Below, one piece after another: positions 7,178-14,581 of a stretch of DNA of 41,953 nucleotides. Position 1 is the first letter of the stretch. Each line of letters starts with the position of its first letter. Source of the DNA: CAYVXE01 sp964455375 (GTDB lineage Bacteria > Zhuqueibacterota > Zhuqueibacteria > Oceanimicrobiales > Oceanimicrobiaceae); contig CAYVXE010000030.1 in NCBI GenBank assembly GCA_964455375.1, forward strand, positions 1 through 41,953. The letters run 5' to 3'. Both the position numbers and the translations under genes were made by a program. The notes under the pieces were generated by a model. The model saw only the letters and a list, made by a program, of their open reading frames with translations, had not been told where the DNA came from and searched no databases.

Positions 7178-7522
7178 ATGAATAAACGTTGGAGAAAATA
7201 TACAGCAATTGTAACCGCTTTGCTGTTTTTGTCTTTAAGTGTTACAATCGAATTTGCACACCACCATAATTGGAGCAATCAGACAGATTGTTTCATTGTT
7301 TCAGGGCAGACCACGCAAACCGGATTAAGTGCAAATCAGCTCAATACATTACAATGCGTTGCCTGCCTTTTTGGATTGACTCAATTAGCGCCGGGAATAA
7401 CCGTCTTTCACCTCCAACCTGACAGCAATTTTCATTTAAGCATCCTGTCTACTTTATCCTATCATTTTACCTCATTTGTAACACATTATTTTCTACGTGC
7501 ACCGCCACAATCTGTGGTTTAG
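7178..7522 (+). CDS. DUF2946-like small exported protein
   Basis: The 114-residue product has a signal peptide or N-terminal anchor (residues 7-27), then HHH (28-30), Cys38, a CVAC pair (Cys60, Cys63), a second weakly hydrophobic stretch and the end FLRAPP. His near the N-terminus, a CxxC motif and a terminal RAPP are what I remember of DUF2946 proteins, which sit beside metal transport genes. The metal-binding-looking residues and its place just before an outer-membrane barrel and a ZnuA/ZnuB pair suggest a periplasmic metal-handling role; that is inference. Confidence 0.6.
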   Translation: MNKRWRKYTAIVTALLFLSLSVTIEFAHHHNWSNQTDCFIVSGQTTQTGLSANQLNTLQCVACLFGLTQLAPGITVFHLQPDSNFHLSILSTLSYHFTSFVTHYFLRAPPQSVV

Positions 7523-7554
7523 TTACTCCATTAAAATTTATTTGGTTTTGAAGT

Positions 7555-7589
7555 GATATCATCCTGATAAATTCGATATCATCGTCATA
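7555..7589 (+). promoter_or_regulatory. Direct repeat, 20-bp period, before the outer-membrane barrel gene
   Basis: GATATCATCCTGATA (7555-7569) and GATATCATCGTCATA (7575-7589) match at 13 of 15 positions and start exactly 20 bp apart, two helical turns, on the same face of the helix. Each contains the palindrome GATATC. The repeats end 32 bases before the ATG at 7622. This fits an operator for a dimeric regulator, and the gene content suggests a metal sensor such as Zur. Alternatively it is an ordinary AT-rich promoter region. Confidence 0.4.
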
Positions 7590-7621
7590 TCATTTTCTTT
7601 TTTAACGAGAGGTGCACAACA

Positions 7622-8980
7622 ATGCGTATGAAATATATTCTAATCCTGTTTTTTGTGTTCATTTTTATGAGCACATGTACGCTCTCCTATGCGCAGGATT
7701 CGACAGACACACAAGCCAGAGAATTGCAAAAACTCAAAGAGAAAGTTGCCGAATTAGAAAAAATCGTCAGACAAAATAACCACGTAAAAGCTGACTCCAG
7801 TGTGCGTTCTGAATCCGATACCACGAATAAAGATCTTGAAGCCGAGCTTGCGAAAGAGTTGGGTGCTGCACCGCAACCGTCGGAAGGTGACAATCCGCCT
7901 GCTGTAACCCCGGGGCAGCAAGCCGGTATGGCAAGGCGTTCTGTTTTTCAAAATATGAACCCTAATATCAGTGCGGTGGGAACGTTTTTGGGTAATGCGA
8001 ACTCTTTAGGTGCGGCGGAACGCAATATTGATTTTGGTCTGGATGAAAGTGAGTTTGCCTTTCAGGCAGCCGTTGATCCTTACGCAAAAGCTGATTTTTT
8101 TATTTCTTTTGGTAAAGCAGCCGAACCGTTGGTGTTGCCACCGGGAGAGATCGATCAAGAGGCACCGGGTGAACCGGAAAATGCCGGGCTCAACGCAGAA
8201 ATTGAAGAAGCGTACGTGACACTTTTAGCGCTGCCTTTTTCACTTCAGGTGAAAGCGGGAAAATGGAGAAGTGAGTTCGGTAAAATAAATTCGACGCATC
8301 CACATGCTTATCATTTCGTTTCGGTTCCTCTTATGTATGAAAACTTTTTCGGTGCGGAGGGTTTGAAAGATGAAGGCGTTTCAGTGAGCTGGCTGTTGCC
8401 TAATAAAGCTTTTTTTCAGGAGTTGACGGTGCAGGTCACTGCCGGGCCGGAAGAAAATGCCAGTTTCACCCGGGCAGAAAACAACAAACTGCTTTATCTG
8501 GCACATTTAAAAAACTTTTTTGATTTGAACGATAATACCACTCTCGAACTGGGTGTTTCCGCATTGACCGGACCGCATAATGCCGCAGGTGAAAATTCAC
8601 AGATGTTAGCGGGGGACCTTACCATTAAGTGGAAACCGGTAAAACGAAATCGATACAAATCATTTGAATTCATGAATGAATTTTTGGCCAGCAAACGTCA
8701 TGGTATTACAGACGTCAACAGTATCGGATTTTACTCATTTGCCCGTTACCAGATTGCGAAACGCTGGTTTTTGGGTGGCTTGTTTGATTATTCAGAGTAT
8801 CCGGAATTCAGCAATTTTAATCGCAAAGCATATTCCGGAATCGTGCAGTTTTTTGCCACGGAGTTCCAAAAGGTGGAATTTCAGTACCGCTACAATAACG
8901 GTAATTTTTTCGATAATTTCAGTGAGTTTAAATTGCGTGCAGTGTTTGTCATCGGCGCACATGGCGCACACGCGTATTGA
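7622..8980 (+). CDS. Outer-membrane beta-barrel (porin-like), probably metal uptake
   Basis: The 452-residue product starts with a signal peptide ending in SYAQ, then a coiled-coil segment (ARELQKLKEKVAELEKIV, about residues 32-49) as in trimeric or periplasm-spanning porins. A Ser/Pro/Gln-rich linker is followed by alternating amphipathic strands from about residue 115 to the terminal aromatic Tyr, the usual C-terminal signal for Bam insertion. HAYHF and the terminal HGAHAY add histidines at the barrel end. No TonB box or plug was recognised. GAGAGG upstream gives the ribosome site. It is followed after 42 bases by a ZnuA-like protein, so passage of zinc or another metal across the outer membrane is the likely role (inference). 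Confidence 0.75.
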   Translation: MRMKYILILFFVFIFMSTCTLSYAQDSTDTQARELQKLKEKVAELEKIVRQNNHVKADSSVRSESDTTNKDLEAELAKELGAAPQPSEGDNPPAVTPGQQAGMARRSVFQNMNPNISAVGTFLGNANSLGAAERNIDFGLDESEFAFQAAVDPYAKADFFISFGKAAEPLVLPPGEIDQEAPGEPENAGLNAEIEEAYVTLLALPFSLQVKAGKWRSEFGKINSTHPHAYHFVSVPLMYENFFGAEGLKDEGVSVSWLLPNKAFFQELTVQVTAGPEENASFTRAENNKLLYLAHLKNFFDLNDNTTLELGVSALTGPHNAAGENSQMLAGDLTIKWKPVKRNRYKSFEFMNEFLASKRHGITDVNSIGFYSFARYQIAKRWFLGGLFDYSEYPEFSNFNRKAYSGIVQFFATEFQKVEFQYRYNNGNFFDNFSEFKLRAVFVIGAHGAHAY

Positions 8981-9022
8981 TTTCAAATGTTTGTTTAACT
9001 TTTCCATGAGACGAGGTTAACG

Positions 9023-9955
9023 ATGTTTTTAAATAAAATGAAACGAGTATTGGTTTTGGCCGCATTCCTCTTTGCGAGTAATTTGTTGGCCGCAAGTAAA
9101 GTGAAAGTCGTTACGACCTTACCGGATTTGCAATACATTGCCGAAGCAATCGGTGGTGATCGAGTGGATGTGTTGTCGTTAGCAAAAGGGTACCAGGACC
9201 CGCATTTTGTCGATGCCAAACCAAGCCTGGTGCTAAAATTGAAAAATGCGGATGTGTTCATTCAGGTAGGTTTGGATTTAGAGGTCGGGTGGGTTCCACC
9301 TTTACTGCAGGCGGCTCGTAACAGCAAAATCTATTATGGCGGTAAGGGGTACGTGGATGCATCCAAAGGCATTCATTTGCTGCAAATACCCACCACATCG
9401 GCGGCAAAATTGCGGGCAGAAGGTGATATTCATGTGTTCGGTAATCCGCATTACTGGTTAGACCCGGATAATGGTAAAATAATCGCCAAAAACATCTTAG
9501 ACGCGTTCAAAGCCATTCAGGTGGAGTCGGCGGATTATTTTGAGAAAAATTACCAAACCTTTTCAGCAAAAATTGATTCAGCTGTTCAGGTGTGGGAAAC
9601 GAAGATTGCTCCGTACGACGGCACGAAAATATTCGCCTACCATGACAGTTGGGTGTATTTTGAGAAACGTTTCGGACTGGAAATCGTTGGATTTCTGGAA
9701 CCGAAGCCCGGCATCCCGCCGACGCCTTCACATCTGGTGTCTGTGATCAGGAAAATGCAAAAAAACAACATCGGGGTCATTATCATTTCTCCTTATTATG
9801 ATGATAAACCGGCTCAATCCATTGCCAAACGGACCGGCGCTCAGGTTGTTGCAATCGCGTCTTCGGTTGGCGCGTATCCACAAATAAAATCGTATTTTGA
9901 TCTTTTCGATTATAATATAAATGCTTTGGTTGATGCAATAAAGAATACAAAATAA
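9023..9955 (+). CDS. ZnuA-like metal-binding protein of an ABC transporter
   Basis: This cluster A-I periplasmic protein (310 residues, signal peptide ending about residue 24) captures Zn or Mn for an ABC importer. Expected ligands are visible: His61 in QDPHF, His143 in NPHYW, His207 in YHDSW, and an acidic residue in YYDD (Asp260/261). Three His and one Asp/Glu favour zinc or manganese. It lacks the long His-rich loop of some ZnuA proteins. GAGG just upstream is the ribosome site. The permease follows after 23 bases, so the pair is an operon. Confidence 0.93.
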   Translation: MFLNKMKRVLVLAAFLFASNLLAASKVKVVTTLPDLQYIAEAIGGDRVDVLSLAKGYQDPHFVDAKPSLVLKLKNADVFIQVGLDLEVGWVPPLLQAARNSKIYYGGKGYVDASKGIHLLQIPTTSAAKLRAEGDIHVFGNPHYWLDPDNGKIIAKNILDAFKAIQVESADYFEKNYQTFSAKIDSAVQVWETKIAPYDGTKIFAYHDSWVYFEKRFGLEIVGFLEPKPGIPPTPSHLVSVIRKMQKNNIGVIIISPYYDDKPAQSIAKRTGAQVVAIASSVGAYPQIKSYFDLFDYNINALVDAIKNTK

Positions 9956-9978
9956 TTTAACTAAATCGGAAACGAATC

Positions 9979-10797
9979 ATGTTTGAAATTCTATTGCCAC
10001 CGTTTATTGCTTGTCTGATTCTCGCGGGTATTCATGCCTATCTCGGTGTTCACGTCGTTGAACGAAAAGTTATTTTTGTCGATTTGTCTTTGGCGCAAAT
10101 TGCAGCGCTTGGCACAGCTATTGGCGCTATGTTTGGGTTTGAATACGGTGGTACGATCTCCTATTTGATAGGGTTGTCGTTTACACTCGTCGGTGCGACT
10201 ATTTTCGCTTTAACCCGGATGAGAAAAGAAAAAGTGCCGCAAGAGGCAATTATAGGTATTGTGTATGCGGTTTCCGCTGCGGCCTTTATTTTGATTATGG
10301 ACCGGGCACCGGAAGGTGCTGAAAAAATTAAAGGTATGTTAGTTGGCAGTATTTTATTTGTCGATTGGCAAACCATTATTAAAACAGCCAGCCTTTACAG
10401 TTTGATCGGCTTATTTCATTACATTTTCAGGAAAAAATTCATTACCATTTCATTGGATCCGCAAAAAGCATTCGACGCCGGCATATCCGTACGTTTTTGG
10501 GATTTTTTGTTTTATGCTTCATTCGGATTTGTCGTAACCAGTTCCGTTTTGATCGCCGGTGTGCTTCTTGTGTTTTCATTTTTAGTGGTGCCTTCCGTTT
10601 GTGCGATTCTCTTTTCCAGTAACATTAAGACACGGTTGATTATCGGGTGGAGCCTCGGGTTTGCAGCAAGTTTGCTGGGTATTTTGGCGTCGATGTGGTT
10701 AGATGTGCCCACCGGCGCTGCGATTGTTTGTATGTTTGGTTTCCTGCTGATTTTGTCGGGCATCGGTAGTGTCATGTTAAATAATAAGAAAACATGA
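9979..10797 (+). CDS. Metal ABC transporter permease (ABC-3, ZnuB-like)
   Basis: The 272-residue integral membrane protein has about eight hydrophobic segments and ABC-3 family features: GIHAYLGVHVVERKVIFVDL near the start, SLAQIAALGTAIG, and the closing half with VASSVLIAGVLLVFSFLVVP-like sequence. It would form the inner-membrane channel for the preceding binding protein. No ATPase gene precedes or follows it; the next gene is a small protein with its own promoter. The ATPase must be elsewhere or shared. Confidence 0.93.
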   Translation: MFEILLPPFIACLILAGIHAYLGVHVVERKVIFVDLSLAQIAALGTAIGAMFGFEYGGTISYLIGLSFTLVGATIFALTRMRKEKVPQEAIIGIVYAVSAAAFILIMDRAPEGAEKIKGMLVGSILFVDWQTIIKTASLYSLIGLFHYIFRKKFITISLDPQKAFDAGISVRFWDFLFYASFGFVVTSSVLIAGVLLVFSFLVVPSVCAILFSSNIKTRLIIGWSLGFAASLLGILASMWLDVPTGAAIVCMFGFLLILSGIGSVMLNNKKT

Positions 10798-10814
10798 GGA
10801 TGGTCTGAAATATC

Positions 10815-10843
10815 TTGACAAAATCGAGAGAATAGAGTATATT
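10815..10843 (+). promoter_or_regulatory. Near-consensus sigma-70 promoter
   Basis: TTGACA (10815-10820) and TATATT (10838-10843) are separated by exactly 17 bases. The start would fall near 10850, with a leader of about 65 bases to ATG 10916 and AAGGAG at 10900-10905. It is the best classical promoter in the window and indicates strong expression of the small gene that follows. Confidence 0.75.
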
Positions 10844-10915
10844 AAAATTTTTAAAATATGAAACAATCGAATTCAAAATAATAAAGAGACATTGAAATAA
10901 AGGAGTTGATCTGAC

Positions 10916-11128
10916 ATGGCCAAAGTGCAATCATTTGCCGACAAAGTAAAAAAGGCTCAGAAAGAAAAAATCGTAACCCGCGCCATTCGCTTAGTTTATT
11001 CGTATAAATCCCCGCAAAAGGGTTCATGGAAATTTATTGACAAAATGGTGCATATTCCGGAAAACGAAAATGAAGATCAATACATCGATAATGTGATAAA
11101 GACCGGTATCGCGAATCAACAAGCCTGA
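10916..11128 (+). CDS. Small conserved basic protein (70 aa), function unknown
   Basis: The product starts MAKVQSFADKVKKAQKEK, is rich in Lys, and has a compact middle (IRLVYSYKSPQKGSWKF) and an acidic end. I recall similarly beginning short proteins in Ignavibacteria and Calditrichota-like genomes, annotated as hypothetical. The strong promoter and AAGGAG site suggest an abundant housekeeping protein. The stop codon is directly followed by the assembly gap, so the true downstream context is unknown. Confidence 0.8.
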   Translation: MAKVQSFADKVKKAQKEKIVTRAIRLVYSYKSPQKGSWKFIDKMVHIPENENEDQYIDNVIKTGIANQQA

Positions 11129-11129
11129 G

Positions 11130-11229
11130 NNNNNNNNNNNNNNNNNNNNNNNNNNNNNNNNNNNNNNNNNNNNNNNNNNNNNNNNNNNNNNNNNNNNNNN
11201 NNNNNNNNNNNNNNNNNNNNNNNNNNNNN
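11130..11229. other. Assembly gap (100 N)
   Basis: A run of exactly 100 unknown bases, the conventional length for a scaffold join of unknown size. Contiguity across it is not proven. It removes the start of the next gene. Confidence 0.99.
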
Positions 11230-12981
11230 AGTACCCGCATTTACGAGCAGGTGACAAAACCGGCATATACCCTTGGTGATATGATTGGTACATTGCAGGG
11301 AACTGACCAGGCAATTACGTTTGATTTTAACAATCCGGATTTGCAGGGTTTGCTTTATTATGGTTTTATTCCTTATGGTGATTCCAAACATCCGTCCCCG
11401 GTTTATTTACATAAACATTCAAAAATTGAAAATGGGAAAACCAAAATAAAAATCATAAAGCGCTTCTCAGGTGTTTATGATATGATTGGATGGGAGAAAT
11501 CCGGTTATGGTACGTTAGGGTACCGAATTGTCAACGACGCCGGATTGATTCTGTATGACGGAAAAGTGACCTTTGAAGGAACCGGTCCGTTTAAAGTTGG
11601 GGTCACCATCATTGAGGGCCCGTTTATCAATTTGCTGACAGATGACGGAGCAACGATCTCATTTACGACAAATGTTGAGGCTGCGGCAAAAATCAGAATT
11701 GGTCATCGTGTCATTGCAAGTCCAGCCCAAGGAACGCATCACGATGTTAAAATTGCAGGGTTGGCGGCGGATACAAAATACACGTACACGGTTGTCTGTG
11801 GTCTGCAAACACAGACCTATTCATTTAAAACCGCGCCAAAGCCGGGAAGCAGAAAGCCGTTTGTTTTCTCATACGGCAGCGATTCCCGATCCGGTCAGGG
11901 TGGCGGAGAACGGAATCTTTATGGCACAAATGCCTATATCATGAAAAAAATCATGGCATTGAATGCCTACCGGGACGTCGCTTTTTGTCAATTTACGGGT
12001 GATCTGGTCACCGGGTATTTGACGGATGCGACGGAATTGAATCTCCAGTACGCAAATTGGAAGCGGGCGGTGGAGCCCTTTTGGCACTATTTCCCCGTTT
12101 ATGTTGGAATGGGAAACCACGAGGTGCTGATTCATAAATTTTCTGATAAAAAAATTGATGTGAAATGCAGAATAGATCGCTTCCCATTTGATGGTTCGTC
12201 TGCGGAAGATGTGTTTTCGGAGAATTTTGTGAACCCTCAAAACGGTTTGCAGAGTGAAGATAGCACGTATTATGATCCGGATAAAAGAAAGCAGGATTTT
12301 CCCAATTATGGTGAGACGGTGTATTATTACACGTACGATAATGTCGCGGTCATCGTCCTGAATTCAGATTATTTCTATGCTCCGGACACAGAATTAATTC
12401 CACACGTCAGTGGCAATGTACATGGTTATATTATGGATAATCAATTGAAATGGTTTCGAAAAACAGTGAAAAAATTGGAGAAGGATAAGAATATCGACCA
12501 TATTTTTGTGACCTTGCATACGCCGTTTTTCCCTAATGGCGGGCATTTGGCAAATGATATGTGGTACCATGGAAACAATCAAATACGAGCCTTCGTAGCC
12601 GGGAAACCACTGAAACGCGGCATTATTGAGAGGCGGGATGACCTTCTCGATATCATTGTAAACAAAAGTAAAAAGATTGTTGCTATTCTGACAGGTGATG
12701 AGCATAATTACAACCGGCTCAGACTCGATGGAAATACAGATATATACCCCGAAAACTACCAGGGGAAAAAGATAAAATTATCACGTTCGATTTATCAGAT
12801 TAATAACGGGGCCGCCGGTGCACCGTACTATGCGCAGGAACAGACGCCCTGGTCTCCTCAAGTGAGCGGTTTCACAACCCAGAATGCCGTGGTCTTGTTT
12901 CATGTGTACGGAAAAAAAATTGACGTCGAAGTGCAGAACCCGGATACGCTTGAAGAAGTGGACCGTTTTACTTTAAGGTGA
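11230..12981 (+). CDS. Metallophosphoesterase with Fn3-like N-domain, 5' end lost in gap
   Basis: The frame is open right up to the gap (STRIYEQ precedes the GTG at 11251), so the gene starts inside it. Domains: an N-terminal beta-rich part, an Fn3-like domain of the purple acid phosphatase type (ADTKYTYTVVCG), then a calcineurin-like phosphoesterase. Its metal-site motifs are FSYGSDSRSG, FTGDLVTG, GMGNHE, LHTPFF and TGDEHNY. The substrate is probably a phosphoester outside the cytoplasm; no signal peptide is visible because the start is missing. The next gene begins 3 bases after the stop. Confidence 0.92.
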   Translation, partial: STRIYEQVTKPAYTLGDMIGTLQGTDQAITFDFNNPDLQGLLYYGFIPYGDSKHPSPVYLHKHSKIENGKTKIKIIKRFSGVYDMIGWEKSGYGTLGYRIVNDAGLILYDGKVTFEGTGPFKVGVTIIEGPFINLLTDDGATISFTTNVEAAAKIRIGHRVIASPAQGTHHDVKIAGLAADTKYTYTVVCGLQTQTYSFKTAPKPGSRKPFVFSYGSDSRSGQGGGERNLYGTNAYIMKKIMALNAYRDVAFCQFTGDLVTGYLTDATELNLQYANWKRAVEPFWHYFPVYVGMGNHEVLIHKFSDKKIDVKCRIDRFPFDGSSAEDVFSENFVNPQNGLQSEDSTYYDPDKRKQDFPNYGETVYYYTYDNVAVIVLNSDYFYAPDTELIPHVSGNVHGYIMDNQLKWFRKTVKKLEKDKNIDHIFVTLHTPFFPNGGHLANDMWYHGNNQIRAFVAGKPLKRGIIERRDDLLDIIVNKSKKIVAILTGDEHNYNRLRLDGNTDIYPENYQGKKIKLSRSIYQINNGAAGAPYYAQEQTPWSPQVSGFTTQNAVVLFHVYGKKIDVEVQNPDTLEEVDRFTLR

Positions 12982-12984
12982 TTT

Positions 12985-13356
12985 ATGCAACCGGCGAAGT
13001 GGCTTTTGCGCGTTGGCGTGTGTGGAACATTTATCGGTCATGGATTGGTAGCCCTGTCTGTTAAAACAGCCTGGTTGCCTTTTTTGATGTTTTGGGGGTT
13101 TTCTGAACCTACGTCTGTGATTTTAATGAAACTCATCGGTTGTATTGACCTTATTGTAGCATTCACGGTTTTGGTTAAACCGATTCGTATCATCCTGATT
13201 TGGGCTACGGTCTGGGCATTTGCAACCGCCTTGATGCGCCCTCTCACAGGTCTGTCTCTATTGGCATTTTTCGAACGTAGTTCCAACTGGGCGGCGCCGC
13301 TGGCGTTATTGTGGTTGTGCGGATTTCCCCGTTCCTGGAAAGAGTTGTGGCAGTAA
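12985..13356 (+). CDS. Small four-helix membrane protein, DoxX-like
   Basis: The 123-residue product has about four hydrophobic segments, begins RVGVCGTFIGHGLVAL and contains LMKLIGCIDLIVAFTVLV, the form of DoxX/SURF4-like proteins. The family has no single function; some members take part in quinone or redox chemistry. It starts 3 bases after the metallophosphoesterase stop, so translation is probably coupled. Family assignment is by shape and a few motifs. Confidence 0.6.
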   Translation: MQPAKWLLRVGVCGTFIGHGLVALSVKTAWLPFLMFWGFSEPTSVILMKLIGCIDLIVAFTVLVKPIRIILIWATVWAFATALMRPLTGLSLLAFFERSSNWAAPLALLWLCGFPRSWKELWQ

Positions 13357-13425
13357 GATAGTGGGAAAAACCGGGCTGAGGAAATATTTATCTGCTTCAA
13401 TCGGTTTGATGAAATAGTGAGCGGA

Positions 13426-13914
13426 TTAAAATACAATCGTGTCCTGCATTTTACGTCTGCCCAATAACATGCTCTTTTGTTCTTTCTCGTAGTTCACGTG
13501 GACAATATTGGTTTGATTGTCATACATTTCAAGCAGGATTGAATTTTTGACGGTGATCTTTTTCATTTTTTCAATATTGGGAATTTCCACATACGTATAG
13601 GTTATGTCATTTTCAACTTCATAACCGACAAAATTCAAAGAGTCTTTTTGGGCATCGGTGGTAATTACCAGGTTGTCTTTAATATAGTCAAAGATAATTT
13701 TCCCCGCATCTTTGGATTCCCGTTTGGAACCTAAGAACAGCTTTTTGTGAATGTGAGTCTCCAACGTGTTTTCAAAATCGTTCGTGAAAATTTTTACGGT
13801 AATCTCCAAAGACCTGGTTTTCGGATTGTGGTCGATCTGGCAGATGCTTACATAATACGGATGGGAAAAACCGAACAAAAAAAACAGTGCAATTAGAAAG
13901 ATTAGCTTCTTCAT
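13426..13914 (-). CDS. DUF6702 family exported protein
   Basis: The 162-residue product has a signal peptide (ALFFLFGFSHP), then HPYYVSICQIDHNPKTRSLE and ITVKIFTNDFE, the characteristic opening of DUF6702, a periplasmic beta-rich family common in Bacteroidota. Function is unknown. It is divergent from the HupE-like gene, with 75 bases between the starts. I recall this family near HupE/UreJ and M1 peptidase genes in Bacteroidota, which is the order found here. Confidence 0.8.
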   Translation of the reverse strand: MKKLIFLIALFFLFGFSHPYYVSICQIDHNPKTRSLEITVKIFTNDFENTLETHIHKKLFLGSKRESKDAGKIIFDYIKDNLVITTDAQKDSLNFVGYEVENDITYTYVEIPNIEKMKKITVKNSILLEMYDNQTNIVHVNYEKEQKSMLLGRRKMQDTIVF

Positions 13915-13989
13915 GATTTCAAATACTTGTGTAAACGCAGATCAAATATATAGACTTCAGCGGGGTAAAGCAAGGGTTCTTTTCGTTCA

Positions 13990-14574
13990 GTGAGCATTTT
14001 TGAAACATACGTAACGCTTGGATTTCATCACATATTAACGTTAGACGCCTATGATCATATTCTATTTATCATTGCCTTATGTGTGGTTTATCCATTGGAG
14101 GAGTGGCGTCGAGTGACGGTGCTGGTGACCGCGTTTACTGTGGGGCATTCAGTGACTTTGGCGCTGGCAACCCTGGGGGTGGTTTACATTCCTTCAACGA
14201 TTATCGAATTCCTGATTCCGGTGACAATTTTTCTGACGAGTTTGATGAATGTGCTGAATAATGTTAAGGCTAAATCTTCAAGAGTTGTTTTAGGAAATTA
14301 TTTTATGGCATTGTTTTTCGGATTAATTCACGGCATGGGATTTTCAAACTACCTTCGACTGTTGTTGGGTAAGGAACAGGGGCTTGTTCTGCCGTTGTTT
14401 TCATTTAACCTTGGTCTGGAAGGGGGGCAACTGATAATCGTTATTTTGGTTCTTGCCTTGTCACAAATTTTCATAAAGAATTTTAATATATTACATCGAA
14501 AATGGACTGTTTCCATTTCTTCCACAACAGCCTTTTTCTCCTTGCTTCTTATCTTTCAAACTAAAATCTGGTGA
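13990..14574 (+). CDS. HupE/UreJ-type membrane protein
   Basis: The 194-residue protein has six or so hydrophobic segments and the HupE_UreJ_2 signatures: LDAYDHILFI (Asp22, His23), AFTVGHSVTLA (His53), FGLIHGMGFS (His114) and FNLGLEGGQL. Classical HupE and UreJ proteins carry nickel or cobalt; members of this branch are mostly unassigned. The start is GTG at 13990, since no in-frame ATG precedes the first helix. The M1 peptidase begins 7 bases after its stop, so the two are almost certainly co-transcribed. Confidence 0.85.
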   Translation: MSIFETYVTLGFHHILTLDAYDHILFIIALCVVYPLEEWRRVTVLVTAFTVGHSVTLALATLGVVYIPSTIIEFLIPVTIFLTSLMNVLNNVKAKSSRVVLGNYFMALFFGLIHGMGFSNYLRLLLGKEQGLVLPLFSFNLGLEGGQLIIVILVLALSQIFIKNFNILHRKWTVSISSTTAFFSLLLIFQTKIW

Positions 14575-14581
14575 GGCCGCT

